Source of the DNA: an uncultured Roseobacter sp.
Lineage (GTDB): Bacteria; Pseudomonadota; Alphaproteobacteria; Rhodobacterales; Rhodobacteraceae
DNA: 64,000 nt
Reading direction: 5' to 3'
Assembly: GCF_947495275.1 (NCBI RefSeq)
Contig: NZ_CANLYL010000015.1
Location: 48,180 to 112,179, forward strand
The notes beneath the pieces were generated by a model. It ran no database searches. It had not been told where the DNA came from and worked only from the letters and a program-made list of their open reading frames with translations. The translations under genes and the position numbers were made by a program. Numbering within the stretch: position 1 is the first letter of the stretch; each line of letters starts with the position of its first letter. This document shows, in pieces, positions 17,358-26,340 of the stretch.

Positions 17358-18596
17358 CTAAAAACGCTGCGGATCGAAGGGAGCGAGATCGAGGTTGGGG
17401 ACCACATCCGTGACGATATCCGCCACTAGCTCACCGGTTTTTGGCGCCATCATCAACCCGTAGTGGGAATGGCCGAAAGCCGCAAAGAGGCCCGGCGCCT
17501 GCTCAATTTTTCCCAAAGCAGGCAGGCTGTCTGGGAAGGACGGGCGACGCCCCAGCCAAAAACGCATGTCTGAGGCATCAAGATCAGGCAGCATGGCTTT
17601 GGCCTGACGCGCCAATAGGGTTTTCTTGCGCTGATTAGGCGGCGCATCTATCGCAGCAAATTCAGACGAACCGGCAACCCGAATACCCCCTTCCATGGCG
17701 CTGGCCACAATCTTGGCATCCACGTCCATGATTGAATTCTGCAATCTTAGGTCAGCTTTCGGGAACTCAACGTGATAGCCGCGTTCGCTCAGCAAAGGGA
17801 CAGATAGCCCAAGTGGCTTCAACAACTCAGCACTCCAGACACCTGCCGAAAGGATCACCTGCCGCGCCGGGATATCTTCGCCGGCTCTTTGCAGGAGCCA
17901 ACCGCCGGTTTCGGCGCGAGTGATCGCGGTGATCTCTGTTCGAAGGATTTCTCCGCCCTGATCCGCGACCTTTTCCGCCAACACCTGGGCGATGCGACCC
18001 GGTGATCGGGCGCGGGCCTGACCCTTGATGATGATTGCCGCCTTGAATGCAGGCGACAGGGCAGGTTCCAACTGCTGCAACGCCTGTGCCCCGAGCAGGT
18101 CCATATCGGCCCCTTTCTCGCGCCGTATGGCATACCCGAGGTCGGATAGACGCGCCTTTGAAGCATCGCGAAACGCATGCACATAGTAGCTGTCTGCCAC
18201 CAGATTTTCGTGTCCCGTCCCTTCCAGATGCCGACGGAACAACGTGACCGAGGGCGTGCAAAGGATTTCCATTGCGTCAGCGGTCGAACGGGTCGCCCTC
18301 TCACTGGCGTGGCTCAGAAAGCGCAACCCCCAAGGTATCATCTTTGCCCAAACGCGCGGTTGTACGGTGAGCGGCCCGGATGGGTTGAGCAGCATTCCGG
18401 GAATGTCCCTCCAGATACCCGGAACCGCTTGCGGCACAATTGACCATGGAGAAATCACACCGGCATTGCCAAAGGATGCCTCTTGCCCCGGCGCGCCCCG
18501 GTCGATCAGACGTACGCGCTGGCCGCGCTCCTGCAACGACAACGCGCAGCAAATGCCGACGATTCCGGCCCCGATGATCGTGATTGGCTGGTCCAT
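17358..18596 (-). CDS. FAD-dependent D-amino acid dehydrogenase-like oxidoreductase (DadA type)
   Basis: The 412-residue protein starts with the FAD-binding motif GAGIVG at residues 9-14 and has the DAO fold features: the SFGNAGVISPW region near 50, the central substrate domain, and a C-terminal GHSHYGLMMAP-type FAD contact. Family members oxidatively deaminate D-amino acids or related imino acids and pass electrons to quinone. The ATG at 18596 is chosen because the homologous start MDQPITIIGAG follows it; an upstream frame runs into the TRAP gene. It is 4 bp downstream of that gene. Confidence 0.88.
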   Translation of the reverse strand: MDQPITIIGAGIVGICCALSLQERGQRVRLIDRGAPGQEASFGNAGVISPWSIVPQAVPGIWRDIPGMLLNPSGPLTVQPRVWAKMIPWGLRFLSHASERATRSTADAMEILCTPSVTLFRRHLEGTGHENLVADSYYVHAFRDASKARLSDLGYAIRREKGADMDLLGAQALQQLEPALSPAFKAAIIIKGQARARSPGRIAQVLAEKVADQGGEILRTEITAITRAETGGWLLQRAGEDIPARQVILSAGVWSAELLKPLGLSVPLLSERGYHVEFPKADLRLQNSIMDVDAKIVASAMEGGIRVAGSSEFAAIDAPPNQRKKTLLARQAKAMLPDLDASDMRFWLGRRPSFPDSLPALGKIEQAPGLFAAFGHSHYGLMMAPKTGELVADIVTDVVPNLDLAPFDPQRF

Positions 18597-18600
18597 CTTG

Positions 18601-20823
18601 TCAGGTTGATTCAGCCATGCTGCGTCGGGCGATGAGCTGAGACAGGATGACGGGCGAGGCAATGATCAGCGCGATGAGATCAGCGGTCAGGGAAGGCGCA
18701 ACAAAGATCAACCCGGATACAGCCATCAGAATGCGCGAGGCACGGCCCATTGGCGTCAGCCAATATCCCACAACAGAGGTCGACAAGGCGATCACCCCGG
18801 CGATGCAGGAACTTGCGGTATATGTGAACTCCCAGAGGTCGAAGCCGGTCGAAGACACGAACAGCAGCACCGGCGCGTAGACAAATGCCATAGGGGCCAC
18901 GACCTTACCCAACCCTAGAGAGAACGCTGACAGCCCGGTCCGGAAGGGGTTGGAATTGGCAATCGCAGCCGCCGCATAGGCCGAGGTGCAGACCGGTGGC
19001 GTGATCTCGGACACGACACCATAGTAAAGTACGAACATATGGCTGGCGATGGGGGGCACGCCAAGTTGGGCAAGCGCCGGCTGGGCCACGGAAACCAGCA
19101 TGATGTAGAGCGCCGTTGTCGGAATGCCCGCCCCCATCAGAATGCAGGCAATTGCGATGAAGACAAGCGAGATGAAGAGTTGAAGATCCTGAACCGTGAA
19201 GAGTTCAAACAACCCGCCCAGCGACATGAAGCCATAGAGATCAGAGGCGAGATTACCCGCACCCTGCGTGACCATGAAACCAATACGGAACCCGATACCG
19301 GTGGTGTTGATCACACCAACAACAATGCCAACGGCAGCTGAGGCCGCGCCAACCGCCAATGCGTATTTGACACCCAGTTCCATGGAGGCTGCCATTTCCG
19401 GTATTCGAATGCGAGTTTGTGGATTCAAGGTGGCAACAGCCGCACTCGCGCAGAGGATTGCAGTCATCGTCAGGTCGAAACCGCCATCCGAGAATTTCCA
19501 CAGCACAAAGGCAATGAAGGCAGCCGCATAGATCAGGGTCGGAGGCTCCCTAAGACGGGACATGCCCGCAACGACGGCCAAAGAGATGCCACAGAAGGCC
19601 GACATGAAGGGCGTATATCCCGAGAAAAGGACGACCAGCAGCCCGATCAGCGGCACGATATTCGCCCAGCCTTCCCGCCAGACGGCGGCGAGTTTCGGCA
19701 GTTGTTCTTTTGTGAGCCCTTTGAGGTCCAGTTTGCGAGCCATCAGATGCACAACCGTAAAAACGCCGACATAGTGCAGCAGCGCCGGGAAGATCGCGGC
19801 GATCACGATCGTCGTGTAGGGGAGCTCAAGGAACTCGGCCATGATGAAGGCCGCAGCGCCCATAATCGGTGGCGTAATCTGACCCCCGGCGGAGGAGGCA
19901 GCTTCGACCCCGCCGGCGAAGTGGCCCGGGTATCCAAGACGTTTCATATTTGGGATGGTCAGCGCGCCGGTCGACACGGTGTTGGCGACCGAAGATCCTG
20001 AAATGGTCCCAAAAAACGCGGATGACACAACAGAAACCTTGGCAGGCCCACCTGTGTAGCGACCGGCAAGAATGGTTGCATTGTCGATGAACAGCTGGCC
20101 CAGACCGGTCCGCTGCGCGATCACCCCAAAGAGCACGAAGTGGAAAACGATGGTGGAGACCACCCACAGGGTCACGCCAAAAATCCCTTCCTGTGGAAAG
20201 TACATCGATGACACGAAGGTTTTGAAGTTCACACCGGGATGTTTCAGAAGTCCCGGAAAGTACTGGCCCAGCAAGGCGTAAGAGATGAACACACATATGA
20301 TCAAAGGCAACACCCATCCCAGCGTGCGTCGCGCGATGTCGAGCACCAGCAGGATGATGACAACGCCAAAGAAGACATCGTAGTTATTTGGGTTGCCCAT
20401 ACGGAACGTTTGTTCCTCGATCCCTAGCGAAGGAATGCCGCGCCAGGCCAAACCGACATAGAGTGCCGAGGCTACGCCAAGCGCCATGAAGACGAGGTCA
20501 TAGAGAGGTATGTTACCTATTCGGAACGCACTAACCTTGTAGGCAAACAGGCTTCTCGACCCGATGATGGGGAAGAGCGCATATGTCAGTATGAACAGAC
20601 CAGCAAGGTGCCACCCCATATGCCAGTGATCGGCGGGCAGGCCGAAACCGGCTGTGATAAAGTGATAAAGAGCAAAGAGCAGTGATATCGCGCGGAGAAT
20701 CTGACCGGTGGTTGGCCCGACGGCGCGGGTTGCCGAACCCTCGTCGTACTTTTCCTCGATTGCAGCCAGTTCCGCTTCGGTCAGCTCGTGTTGATCTGAT
20801 TGAGATTGATCTGACATGAGCAT
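18601..20823 (-). CDS. TRAP transporter fused permease (4TM/12TM)
   Basis: This 740-residue integral membrane protein fuses the small (DctQ-like) and large (DctM-like) TRAP permease subunits, as is normal for TAXI-type systems. A soluble N-terminus of about 45 residues precedes many hydrophobic segments. Conserved glycine-rich stretches such as FFGTISGSSVANTVSTGA and GQITPPIMGAAAF are visible. Two in-frame ATGs (20823 and 20817) follow GGGGGA; either may be used. It works with the TAXI protein encoded just upstream and uses an ion gradient. Confidence 0.94.
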   Translation of the reverse strand: MLMSDQSQSDQHELTEAELAAIEEKYDEGSATRAVGPTTGQILRAISLLFALYHFITAGFGLPADHWHMGWHLAGLFILTYALFPIIGSRSLFAYKVSAFRIGNIPLYDLVFMALGVASALYVGLAWRGIPSLGIEEQTFRMGNPNNYDVFFGVVIILLVLDIARRTLGWVLPLIICVFISYALLGQYFPGLLKHPGVNFKTFVSSMYFPQEGIFGVTLWVVSTIVFHFVLFGVIAQRTGLGQLFIDNATILAGRYTGGPAKVSVVSSAFFGTISGSSVANTVSTGALTIPNMKRLGYPGHFAGGVEAASSAGGQITPPIMGAAAFIMAEFLELPYTTIVIAAIFPALLHYVGVFTVVHLMARKLDLKGLTKEQLPKLAAVWREGWANIVPLIGLLVVLFSGYTPFMSAFCGISLAVVAGMSRLREPPTLIYAAAFIAFVLWKFSDGGFDLTMTAILCASAAVATLNPQTRIRIPEMAASMELGVKYALAVGAASAAVGIVVGVINTTGIGFRIGFMVTQGAGNLASDLYGFMSLGGLFELFTVQDLQLFISLVFIAIACILMGAGIPTTALYIMLVSVAQPALAQLGVPPIASHMFVLYYGVVSEITPPVCTSAYAAAAIANSNPFRTGLSAFSLGLGKVVAPMAFVYAPVLLFVSSTGFDLWEFTYTASSCIAGVIALSTSVVGYWLTPMGRASRILMAVSGLIFVAPSLTADLIALIIASPVILSQLIARRSMAEST

Positions 20824-20912
20824 GATCCCCCGTGATATGCATGCATTTCAAGAGTGCTGTGCCCCCGGTTTGGGGACAGCAGCTTCGCGTTTGACCAGGA
20901 AGGGTCGGGTAA

Positions 20913-21920
20913 TTACTTCAGCAATCCGGCTTCTTTGTAGAACTTCTCCGCGCCGGGATGCAGCGGCACACCCAGAGCGGATACGCCATCCAGCGCCGTC
21001 TCTGCGGTGATCTGTTTGCCCTTGGCATGCCCGTTATCAAGAAGCTTGCGGGTATTATCATTCCACAACGCCTTGGTGAGACCATAGACCAATTCATCGC
21101 TCAGATCGGATGAAACAACCAGCATTGCAGAGACCGCAGGGGTCAGAATGTCCTCATCAACACCCTCATAGACGCCGGCCGGAATTTTCGACGGGATATA
21201 GGCTGGAATGATCTCATTGATCTTTGCCAGGTCTTCTTCGCTGAACGAATGGAGCGCCATACCTTTGGTCGATGCCAGTTGCACCATCGCGGCTACCGGC
21301 CATCCGGCGGCATAGAAATAGGCGTCAATCTGACCATCTGCCAAACGCTCGGCTGATTGGCTGTTGTTGAGTTCGGCCTCTTCCATATTGTCCCGATTGA
21401 CCCCCCAGGCATCAAGCATCTGCAGCACCGCCACCTGGGTGCCTGATCCCGCCTGAGCGATCCCGACGCGCTTGCCCTGCAGATCACCAAGGTCAGCAAT
21501 GGTGCTTCCCTTTGGCATAACCAGGTGCAAATCTTCCGGGAAGAGGTTGGCGACGATACGCAGCTTTGGGTGCGGTTTGCCTTCGAACTTTCCTTCACCA
21601 AGATACATCGACCGCGTCACGTCCGCCGCAGCAAGACCGGCTTCAAGTTCGCCATTCTGCACCGCGGCGTTGTTGAAAACAGAAGCTGTGGTGGATTGCG
21701 CGATTGCGATCAATCCAGGGACACCGCATTGTCCGCCTTCATCGCAAGCACGGGAGCCCGGAGGCGCTGAAATGCCATTTGCGATCGTACCACCGATGGG
21801 GAAATAGGTGCCACCCGCGCCACCGGTACCAATGCGGAAAAAGGTGGGATCCTGTGCAGCAGCAGGAAGCGCAAATGCACCAGCCAATGCGATCCCAGCC
21901 AGAGTCTGTAGAAATTTCAT
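20913..21920 (-). CDS. TAXI-family TRAP transporter solute-binding protein
   Basis: The 335-residue periplasmic protein has a signal peptide cut near PAAAQD (about residue 22) and the TAXI opening IGTGGAGGTYFPIGG. Length and motif match the family. Ligands of TAXI proteins are often organic acids or amino acids; here the neighbouring racemase and DadA genes suggest an amino or imino acid. It is first in the leftward operon, with a structured leader and a divergent LysR gene. Confidence 0.93.
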   Translation of the reverse strand: MKFLQTLAGIALAGAFALPAAAQDPTFFRIGTGGAGGTYFPIGGTIANGISAPPGSRACDEGGQCGVPGLIAIAQSTTASVFNNAAVQNGELEAGLAAADVTRSMYLGEGKFEGKPHPKLRIVANLFPEDLHLVMPKGSTIADLGDLQGKRVGIAQAGSGTQVAVLQMLDAWGVNRDNMEEAELNNSQSAERLADGQIDAYFYAAGWPVAAMVQLASTKGMALHSFSEEDLAKINEIIPAYIPSKIPAGVYEGVDEDILTPAVSAMLVVSSDLSDELVYGLTKALWNDNTRKLLDNGHAKGKQITAETALDGVSALGVPLHPGAEKFYKEAGLLK

Positions 21921-21941
21921 GTCGTTCTCCCGGTTGATAAA

Positions 21942-21974
21942 CTTCAGAATCGGTTGGTCCGATTTGTTCTGAAG
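21942..21974 (-). promoter_or_regulatory. Nested inverted repeat upstream of the TAXI gene
   Basis: CTTCAGAA (21942-21949) pairs perfectly with TTCTGAAG (21967-21974), and inside it TCGG (21950-21953) pairs with CCGA (21959-21962). It lies 22-54 bp before the TAXI start. It could be an operator of the divergent LysR protein or a hairpin in the mRNA leader. Confidence 0.45.
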
Positions 21975-21996
21975 ACCAGCCTAAGAAGAAATTACA

Positions 21997-22010
21997 TAAA
22001 TACAAATTTA
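21997..22010. promoter_or_regulatory. AT-rich inverted repeat near the LysR gene
   Basis: TAAAT and ATTTA flank four bases in the AT-rich part of the divergent region. The size and symmetry are acceptable for a LysR half-site, but the short length makes chance likely. Confidence 0.25.
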
Positions 22011-22044
22011 ATATATTTCACTTTTGCAAAGTTATTCTTATATA

Positions 22045-22989
22045 ATGAAAATGAATTTCATTCAGCTCAATGTGTTTCGCGAAGTCATGGAGTCTGGCTC
22101 CATTTCACAAACGGCCAAGAAGCTCGGCCGCACGCAACCAGCGATCACGCTGGCAATCAAGAATCTCGAAAAGAGCCTTGATATCAAACTTTTTGAAAGA
22201 AGCGGGCGGCGGCTGCTGCCTGTTCCCGAGGCCCGGTATCTGCTCGCTGAGGCCACTGAAATTCTCGATAGAATGTCTACGGTATCGGAAACGATGAAAA
22301 GCTTGAGGAACGCGCATTCGGGCAGTCTGGTCGTCGCTGCGATGCCCGGACCTTCAGCGTTCATCTTCCCAAGGTTTGTCAGTGACACCATGTCTGAAAA
22401 CTCCGATATTCGGATCACGTTTTCGTCGCGCAGTTCACCGCAAATCCGCGAACTGGCCAGCACGCAGAGTATCGATTTTGGGTTTGCTGATTTTGACGCC
22501 CCGATTGGAAAGACTCCGCAATATCACCCCGATATTGTCAGCGCAGAGTGCTTCTGTGCTCTGCATCGCGACCATCCCCTCGCGCAAAATTCAAGGGTCG
22601 CCATTTCGGATTTAGACGACGAACCCATGGGGTCCCTGCACTCAAATCTGCCCTTGACCCGTAAGCTTGCCAGAGAGTTCGAAAGCGCAGGCGCCAGGTT
22701 TAATATCGTAAACGCAAGCCAGTTTTTTTTACCCTTGATGCCCTTCATCAGTTCCGGGCATTGCTGCTCAATTGTGGACCCCTTGACGGTGGTGACGGAA
22801 AGGGAATTGGATATCGGTCGGGGACAGATCACCTTTGTGCCGCTGCAGAAACCTGTTCGGTATGAATACGCGATATTGACACCCCTTCATCGGCCACTTT
22901 CGCAATTTGCAAGCCGCATCAAGGACAACTGGAAAGAGGAATTGCTCTCGATGCTTGAAAGCGTCAACGCGCGACCGAAGCAGATGTAA
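22045..22989 (+). CDS. LysR-family transcriptional regulator
   Basis: The 314-residue protein has the N-terminal winged HTH (about 5-62, FREVMESGSISQTAKKLGRTQ then PAITLAIKNLEKSLDIKLFERSG) and a C-terminal periplasmic-binding-like effector domain. It is divergent from the TAXI-TRAP-DadA-racemase operon, the usual arrangement for a LysR activator of its neighbour. ATG at 22045 is taken as start; ATG at 22051 is equally close to the HTH. No strong Shine-Dalgarno sequence is visible. Confidence 0.92.
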   Translation: MKMNFIQLNVFREVMESGSISQTAKKLGRTQPAITLAIKNLEKSLDIKLFERSGRRLLPVPEARYLLAEATEILDRMSTVSETMKSLRNAHSGSLVVAAMPGPSAFIFPRFVSDTMSENSDIRITFSSRSSPQIRELASTQSIDFGFADFDAPIGKTPQYHPDIVSAECFCALHRDHPLAQNSRVAISDLDDEPMGSLHSNLPLTRKLAREFESAGARFNIVNASQFFLPLMPFISSGHCCSIVDPLTVVTERELDIGRGQITFVPLQKPVRYEYAILTPLHRPLSQFASRIKDNWKEELLSMLESVNARPKQM

Positions 22990-23609
22990 ACTGTAGAAAT
23001 TTGCAAGTTATGATGCTGACCGGAATTGTCATGTTTCGAACACAATTCGTATTCAGGCAACACACGCTAAAAAGCGGACCCTTCCGAGCAATTTCGCCAA
23101 GATGATTCGGCAGGCCAGCTCCGCTTTCTATCCAAGATAGAAGATCGGTTTCCTACAAGTAGATTTTTGAAATTACGTATTGATATCAATGCGTAGAAAC
23201 CTGTTTCCAGTTGGATCAAGTGTGTGGTTAACCATCGGGTTTGCCACTAATCCGTACTAAACGCGGCGAGTGTTTCCGATGCGGAGACGGTCTTGGATAT
23301 TTTTTGAAATCGAGCAGAAATGTGGCATAACTTTGTCATGGTTGGCGCCAGGGTTTTGGCGAAGAGGTCCAACATTGGTTCGCCCTTGTCAGGGTCATTA
23401 GGAAGTTTGGTTAGATGTTCCTCAGAGACAACATATTGCGCAAGCAAAGAAGGAAACGCCCGTTACAGAGTGTCATCAGGCTCTATCTGACCTCTCGAAA
23501 ATGCGACTTTGAAGGTATCTGTTGGTTCGCCAAACCTTCAATCGACCTCGCAGCACGAAAAGTAGCGCCAGCTGTTTGTTTTTAACGATTTCTCCGAGGA
23601 GTTTCTTGA
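22990..23609. other. Long intergenic region with little recognisable content
   Basis: About 620 bp separate the LysR gene from the small DNA-binding-like gene. I see a short hairpin (TCTATC, CAA, GATAGA near 23137-23151), a single TTAACCAT CtrA half-site (23228-23235), and one weak minus-strand frame listed separately. Nothing else is supported. Confidence 0.5.
23247..23447 (-). CDS. Doubtful small protein or gene remnant
   Basis: A 66-codon frame starting with TTG encodes a fairly protein-like sequence (EEHLTKLPNDPDKGEPMLDL). It has no convincing ribosome binding site and a stop shortly upstream. It could be the tail of a decayed gene. I do not recognise a family. Confidence 0.2.
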   Translation of the reverse strand: MLAQYVVSEEHLTKLPNDPDKGEPMLDLFAKTLAPTMTKLCHISARFQKISKTVSASETLAAFSTD

Positions 23610-24002
23610 ATGACTTTACAACTTGCCCGATCAGGCCGCATTGCTGCCTTGTCGCACCGAAATTCGGACCGGATTCTGGTTAAGCCGGCACGCCACAAGT
23701 CCGACGTGGTTCTACCAGATGAGGGCACGGTTGCTGCCTTTCTGATTGATGCATTGGGTCAGGGGTCATCGATCGATCAGATTATTTCTGAGACCGGTTG
23801 GTCCAAGTCCACCGTTCTGATCAATCTTTATAAGGTTGCCAAGAAATCCGGCGTTGGCATCCACCGACGCCGAGAAGTGTTGCATCTTATGGTGCCCAAA
23901 GGCGCGGAAAATGTTTACCCGCGCAAACAGGCCGTGCGCCCGCCCAGAGACCATGCTGATAAAATCGGCAACGTAATCAATGGCAAATTTCGGGTGAGTT
24001 GA
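23610..24002 (+). CDS. Small winged-helix-like protein, DUF3489-like
   Basis: The 130-residue basic protein has a central helix-turn-helix-like segment (about 46-85: AFLIDALGQGSSIDQIISET then GWSKSTVLINLYKVAKKSG). This resembles the DUF3489 domain of alphaproteobacterial proteins. GAGGAG upstream of ATG 23610 is a good ribosome binding site, and a perfect hairpin follows the stop, so it is a real monocistronic gene. DNA binding is inferred. Function is unknown. Confidence 0.7.
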   Translation: MTLQLARSGRIAALSHRNSDRILVKPARHKSDVVLPDEGTVAAFLIDALGQGSSIDQIISETGWSKSTVLINLYKVAKKSGVGIHRRREVLHLMVPKGAENVYPRKQAVRPPRDHADKIGNVINGKFRVS

Positions 24003-24011
24003 CGTGAGCCC

Positions 24012-24041
24012 ACGCAGGTGGATGGTCAATTCCACCTGCGT
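24012..24041 (+). terminator. Perfect hairpin after the small winged-helix gene
   Basis: An 11-bp perfect stem (ACGCAGGTGGA with TCCACCTGCGT) and an 8-base loop begin 10 bases after the stop, followed by TTATTC. It is a probable rho-independent terminator. Confidence 0.75.
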
Positions 24042-24243
24042 TATTCAATTGACAGAATTTGGATTCCGGCGGAGGATGATTCATCGTCTTCGCGGAACTC
24101 TACATGTATCCTGACATGAACCAACTCACAGATGGCCGCCGCGCAACAGGCTGCGATCTGGTCGTATAGCGCTCATTTAATTGCTGCCATCGGCATGCCG
24201 CACGGCGTGCCTTCTGCTTTGACGACACTTGAGCGAATACCAA

Positions 24244-26340
24244 ATGACCTCCCCATCCGCGCTGCGTCTTGCTATAGATATTGGTGGTACTTTTACCGAT
24301 ACCGTTCTTGCTGACGGTGACGGGCGATTGATCGGATCAGCCAAGACCGCGACAACACAGAAAAATCCGACGCAGGGTGCCGCTGCTGGCGCACATCAGG
24401 TATTGCGTGCTTCAAGTCACCGCATGGAGGATGTTACCGGCTTTGTGCACGGGACCACCCTGGCCACCAACGCATTGATCGAGCGGCGCGGCGCGCGCGT
24501 CTCCACAATCACGACGGACGGGTTTCGCGACATTCTCGAAATCGGGTATGAACGCCGCTACAGCCAATATGACATCAATATCGACAAACCGGATCTACTG
24601 GTTCCTCGGTCGCGTAGTTTCACGGTTGTTGAACGGGTTTCGGTTGATGGCGAGGTTTTGGTCCAACTTGATCAGGAGTCCGTTCATGCCGCGATAGAGG
24701 CGCTGATTGCATCGAGGACGGAGGCAGTAGCGATTTGCCTGCTCCATTCTTATGCAAATGCCCAACACGAACAACAGCTTCGCCGGATGATCAAAACCCG
24801 GTTGCCCGACCTCGTTGTTTCGCTGTCAAGCGAAGTCAGTCCCGAAGCGCGAGAGTTCGACAGGCTTTGCACGACGGTGGCAAATGCCTACATCCAGCCC
24901 CTTATGGGAAGTTACCTTTCTGATTTTGAAAGGTATTTCAACGCCATCGGCTTGGCGTGCCCAATCTTGATGATGACGGCCAGCGGCGGCATGACAACAC
25001 TGGAAACGAGCCGGAGTTTCCCGATCCGGCTTGTTGAATCAGGGCCAGCGGGGGGCGCCATTCTCGCAGCGCGGGCGGCACGTGAATGCGATTTGGAGAG
25101 GGTCGTGTCTTTCGATATGGGGGGCACGACGGCTAAGCTCTGCCTCATCGACGGCTTCCGCCCTCAATCAGCCCGCAAGTTCGAAATCGCGCGAGCCGAG
25201 AGGTTCATAAAGGGCAGTGGCATGCCGGTTCGCATTCCGGTTCTGGAAATGATTGAAATTGGTGCTGGGGGTGGCTCAATCGCATCTGTTGATACCCTGG
25301 GGCGCCTCCAGATCGGGCCCAAGAGTGCGGGTAGCGACCCGGGTCCGGCGGCTTTCGGAAATGGCGGTACTGATGCGACGGTGACCGATGCTGACCTCCT
25401 CCTTGGCTATCTTGACCCCGTGAATTTTGCGGAAGGGAAGATTGGGCTCGAAACGGAGGCCGCCGAGGCGGCCTTGCGCAGTTCAATTTGTGACGGCGAA
25501 GATATTGATCCGGCGCAAGCCGCCATCGGCATCAGTGATATTGTGGACGAAAACATGGCAAGTGCTGCCCGCATGCATGCGGTGGAATCTGGCAAGAATC
25601 TCGGTGACCGCACGATGATCGCACTGGGCGGCAATGGGCCGCTACATGCGACACGCGTGGCCCGGCGCGCAGGCGTGAAGGAAATTTTGGTGCCACCCGA
25701 TCCCGGGGTTGGCTCAGCGGTTGGATTTCTGTTTGCGCCCGTAAGCTTTGAAACCGTTCGCAGTCGTTACACGACCTTGGATCAGTTCGACATTGTTGGG
25801 ATCAATGCGCTTTTCGATGCGATGCTTGTCGAAGCTGAAACCATCGTCGCGCAGGGGGCACCAGGTCAGCCACAAACCCGCAGGCGAACGGCTTTCATGC
25901 GCTACAAGGGACAAGGCCATGAAATAGAGGTTGATTTGCCCGACCGTCAATTCGACCTGAACGATATCCCAGGGCTGAGGAAAACTTTCGAGGCCAACTA
26001 TGCGCGCCAGTTTTCCCGTGCTGTGCCGGGAATGATTATCGAAGTGCTTAACTGGGGTCTCAGCGTTTCAACGCTGCCTTCTTCAAATCCCAAGGCCGCT
26101 CCAGTCGTGAGCAAACATTCCAGAAATATTTCTACGCGCCAGATCATTTGTGACCTGACCGGTCAGGAAGCTACAGCGCAGGTCGTCGAGCGGGCAATGT
26201 TGGTTGCTGGCGACAATATCGCGGGGCCTGCGCTTATAACGGAGCCTCAGACCACGACCCTGGTGAGTGCGGATTTTGAAGCCAGACTGGATGCGTTTGG
26301 CAACATTCGGCTCGTAATGAAGCAGGAGGATAATCCATGA
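24244..26340 (+). CDS. hyuA: Hydantoinase/oxoprolinase subunit A (HyuA family)
   Basis: The 698-residue product has the ASKHA ATP-binding pattern of HyuA: LAIDIGGTFTDTVL near the start, SGPAGGA and VVSFDMGGTTAKLCL in the middle. With HyuB it forms an ATP-dependent hydrolase of hydantoins, oxoproline or acetone-type substrates. ATG at 24244 is preferred; a TTG at 24229 is also in frame and no strong ribosome binding site separates them. It overlaps hyuB by 4 bp. Substrate cannot be assigned; the downstream aminotransferase, racemase-like protein and hydroxyacid dehydrogenase suggest an amino-acid derivative. Confidence 0.9.
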   Translation: MTSPSALRLAIDIGGTFTDTVLADGDGRLIGSAKTATTQKNPTQGAAAGAHQVLRASSHRMEDVTGFVHGTTLATNALIERRGARVSTITTDGFRDILEIGYERRYSQYDINIDKPDLLVPRSRSFTVVERVSVDGEVLVQLDQESVHAAIEALIASRTEAVAICLLHSYANAQHEQQLRRMIKTRLPDLVVSLSSEVSPEAREFDRLCTTVANAYIQPLMGSYLSDFERYFNAIGLACPILMMTASGGMTTLETSRSFPIRLVESGPAGGAILAARAARECDLERVVSFDMGGTTAKLCLIDGFRPQSARKFEIARAERFIKGSGMPVRIPVLEMIEIGAGGGSIASVDTLGRLQIGPKSAGSDPGPAAFGNGGTDATVTDADLLLGYLDPVNFAEGKIGLETEAAEAALRSSICDGEDIDPAQAAIGISDIVDENMASAARMHAVESGKNLGDRTMIALGGNGPLHATRVARRAGVKEILVPPDPGVGSAVGFLFAPVSFETVRSRYTTLDQFDIVGINALFDAMLVEAETIVAQGAPGQPQTRRRTAFMRYKGQGHEIEVDLPDRQFDLNDIPGLRKTFEANYARQFSRAVPGMIIEVLNWGLSVSTLPSSNPKAAPVVSKHSRNISTRQIICDLTGQEATAQVVERAMLVAGDNIAGPALITEPQTTTLVSADFEARLDAFGNIRLVMKQEDNP

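Noticed and set aside
22041..22046. TATAAT overlapping the LysR start codon as a -10 element
   Set aside because: It would place transcription start inside the coding region and there is no -35 at the correct distance.
23228..23235. Single TTAACCAT, a possible CtrA half-site
   Set aside because: One eight-base match in a long intergenic region with no flagellar or cell-cycle gene nearby is likely chance.
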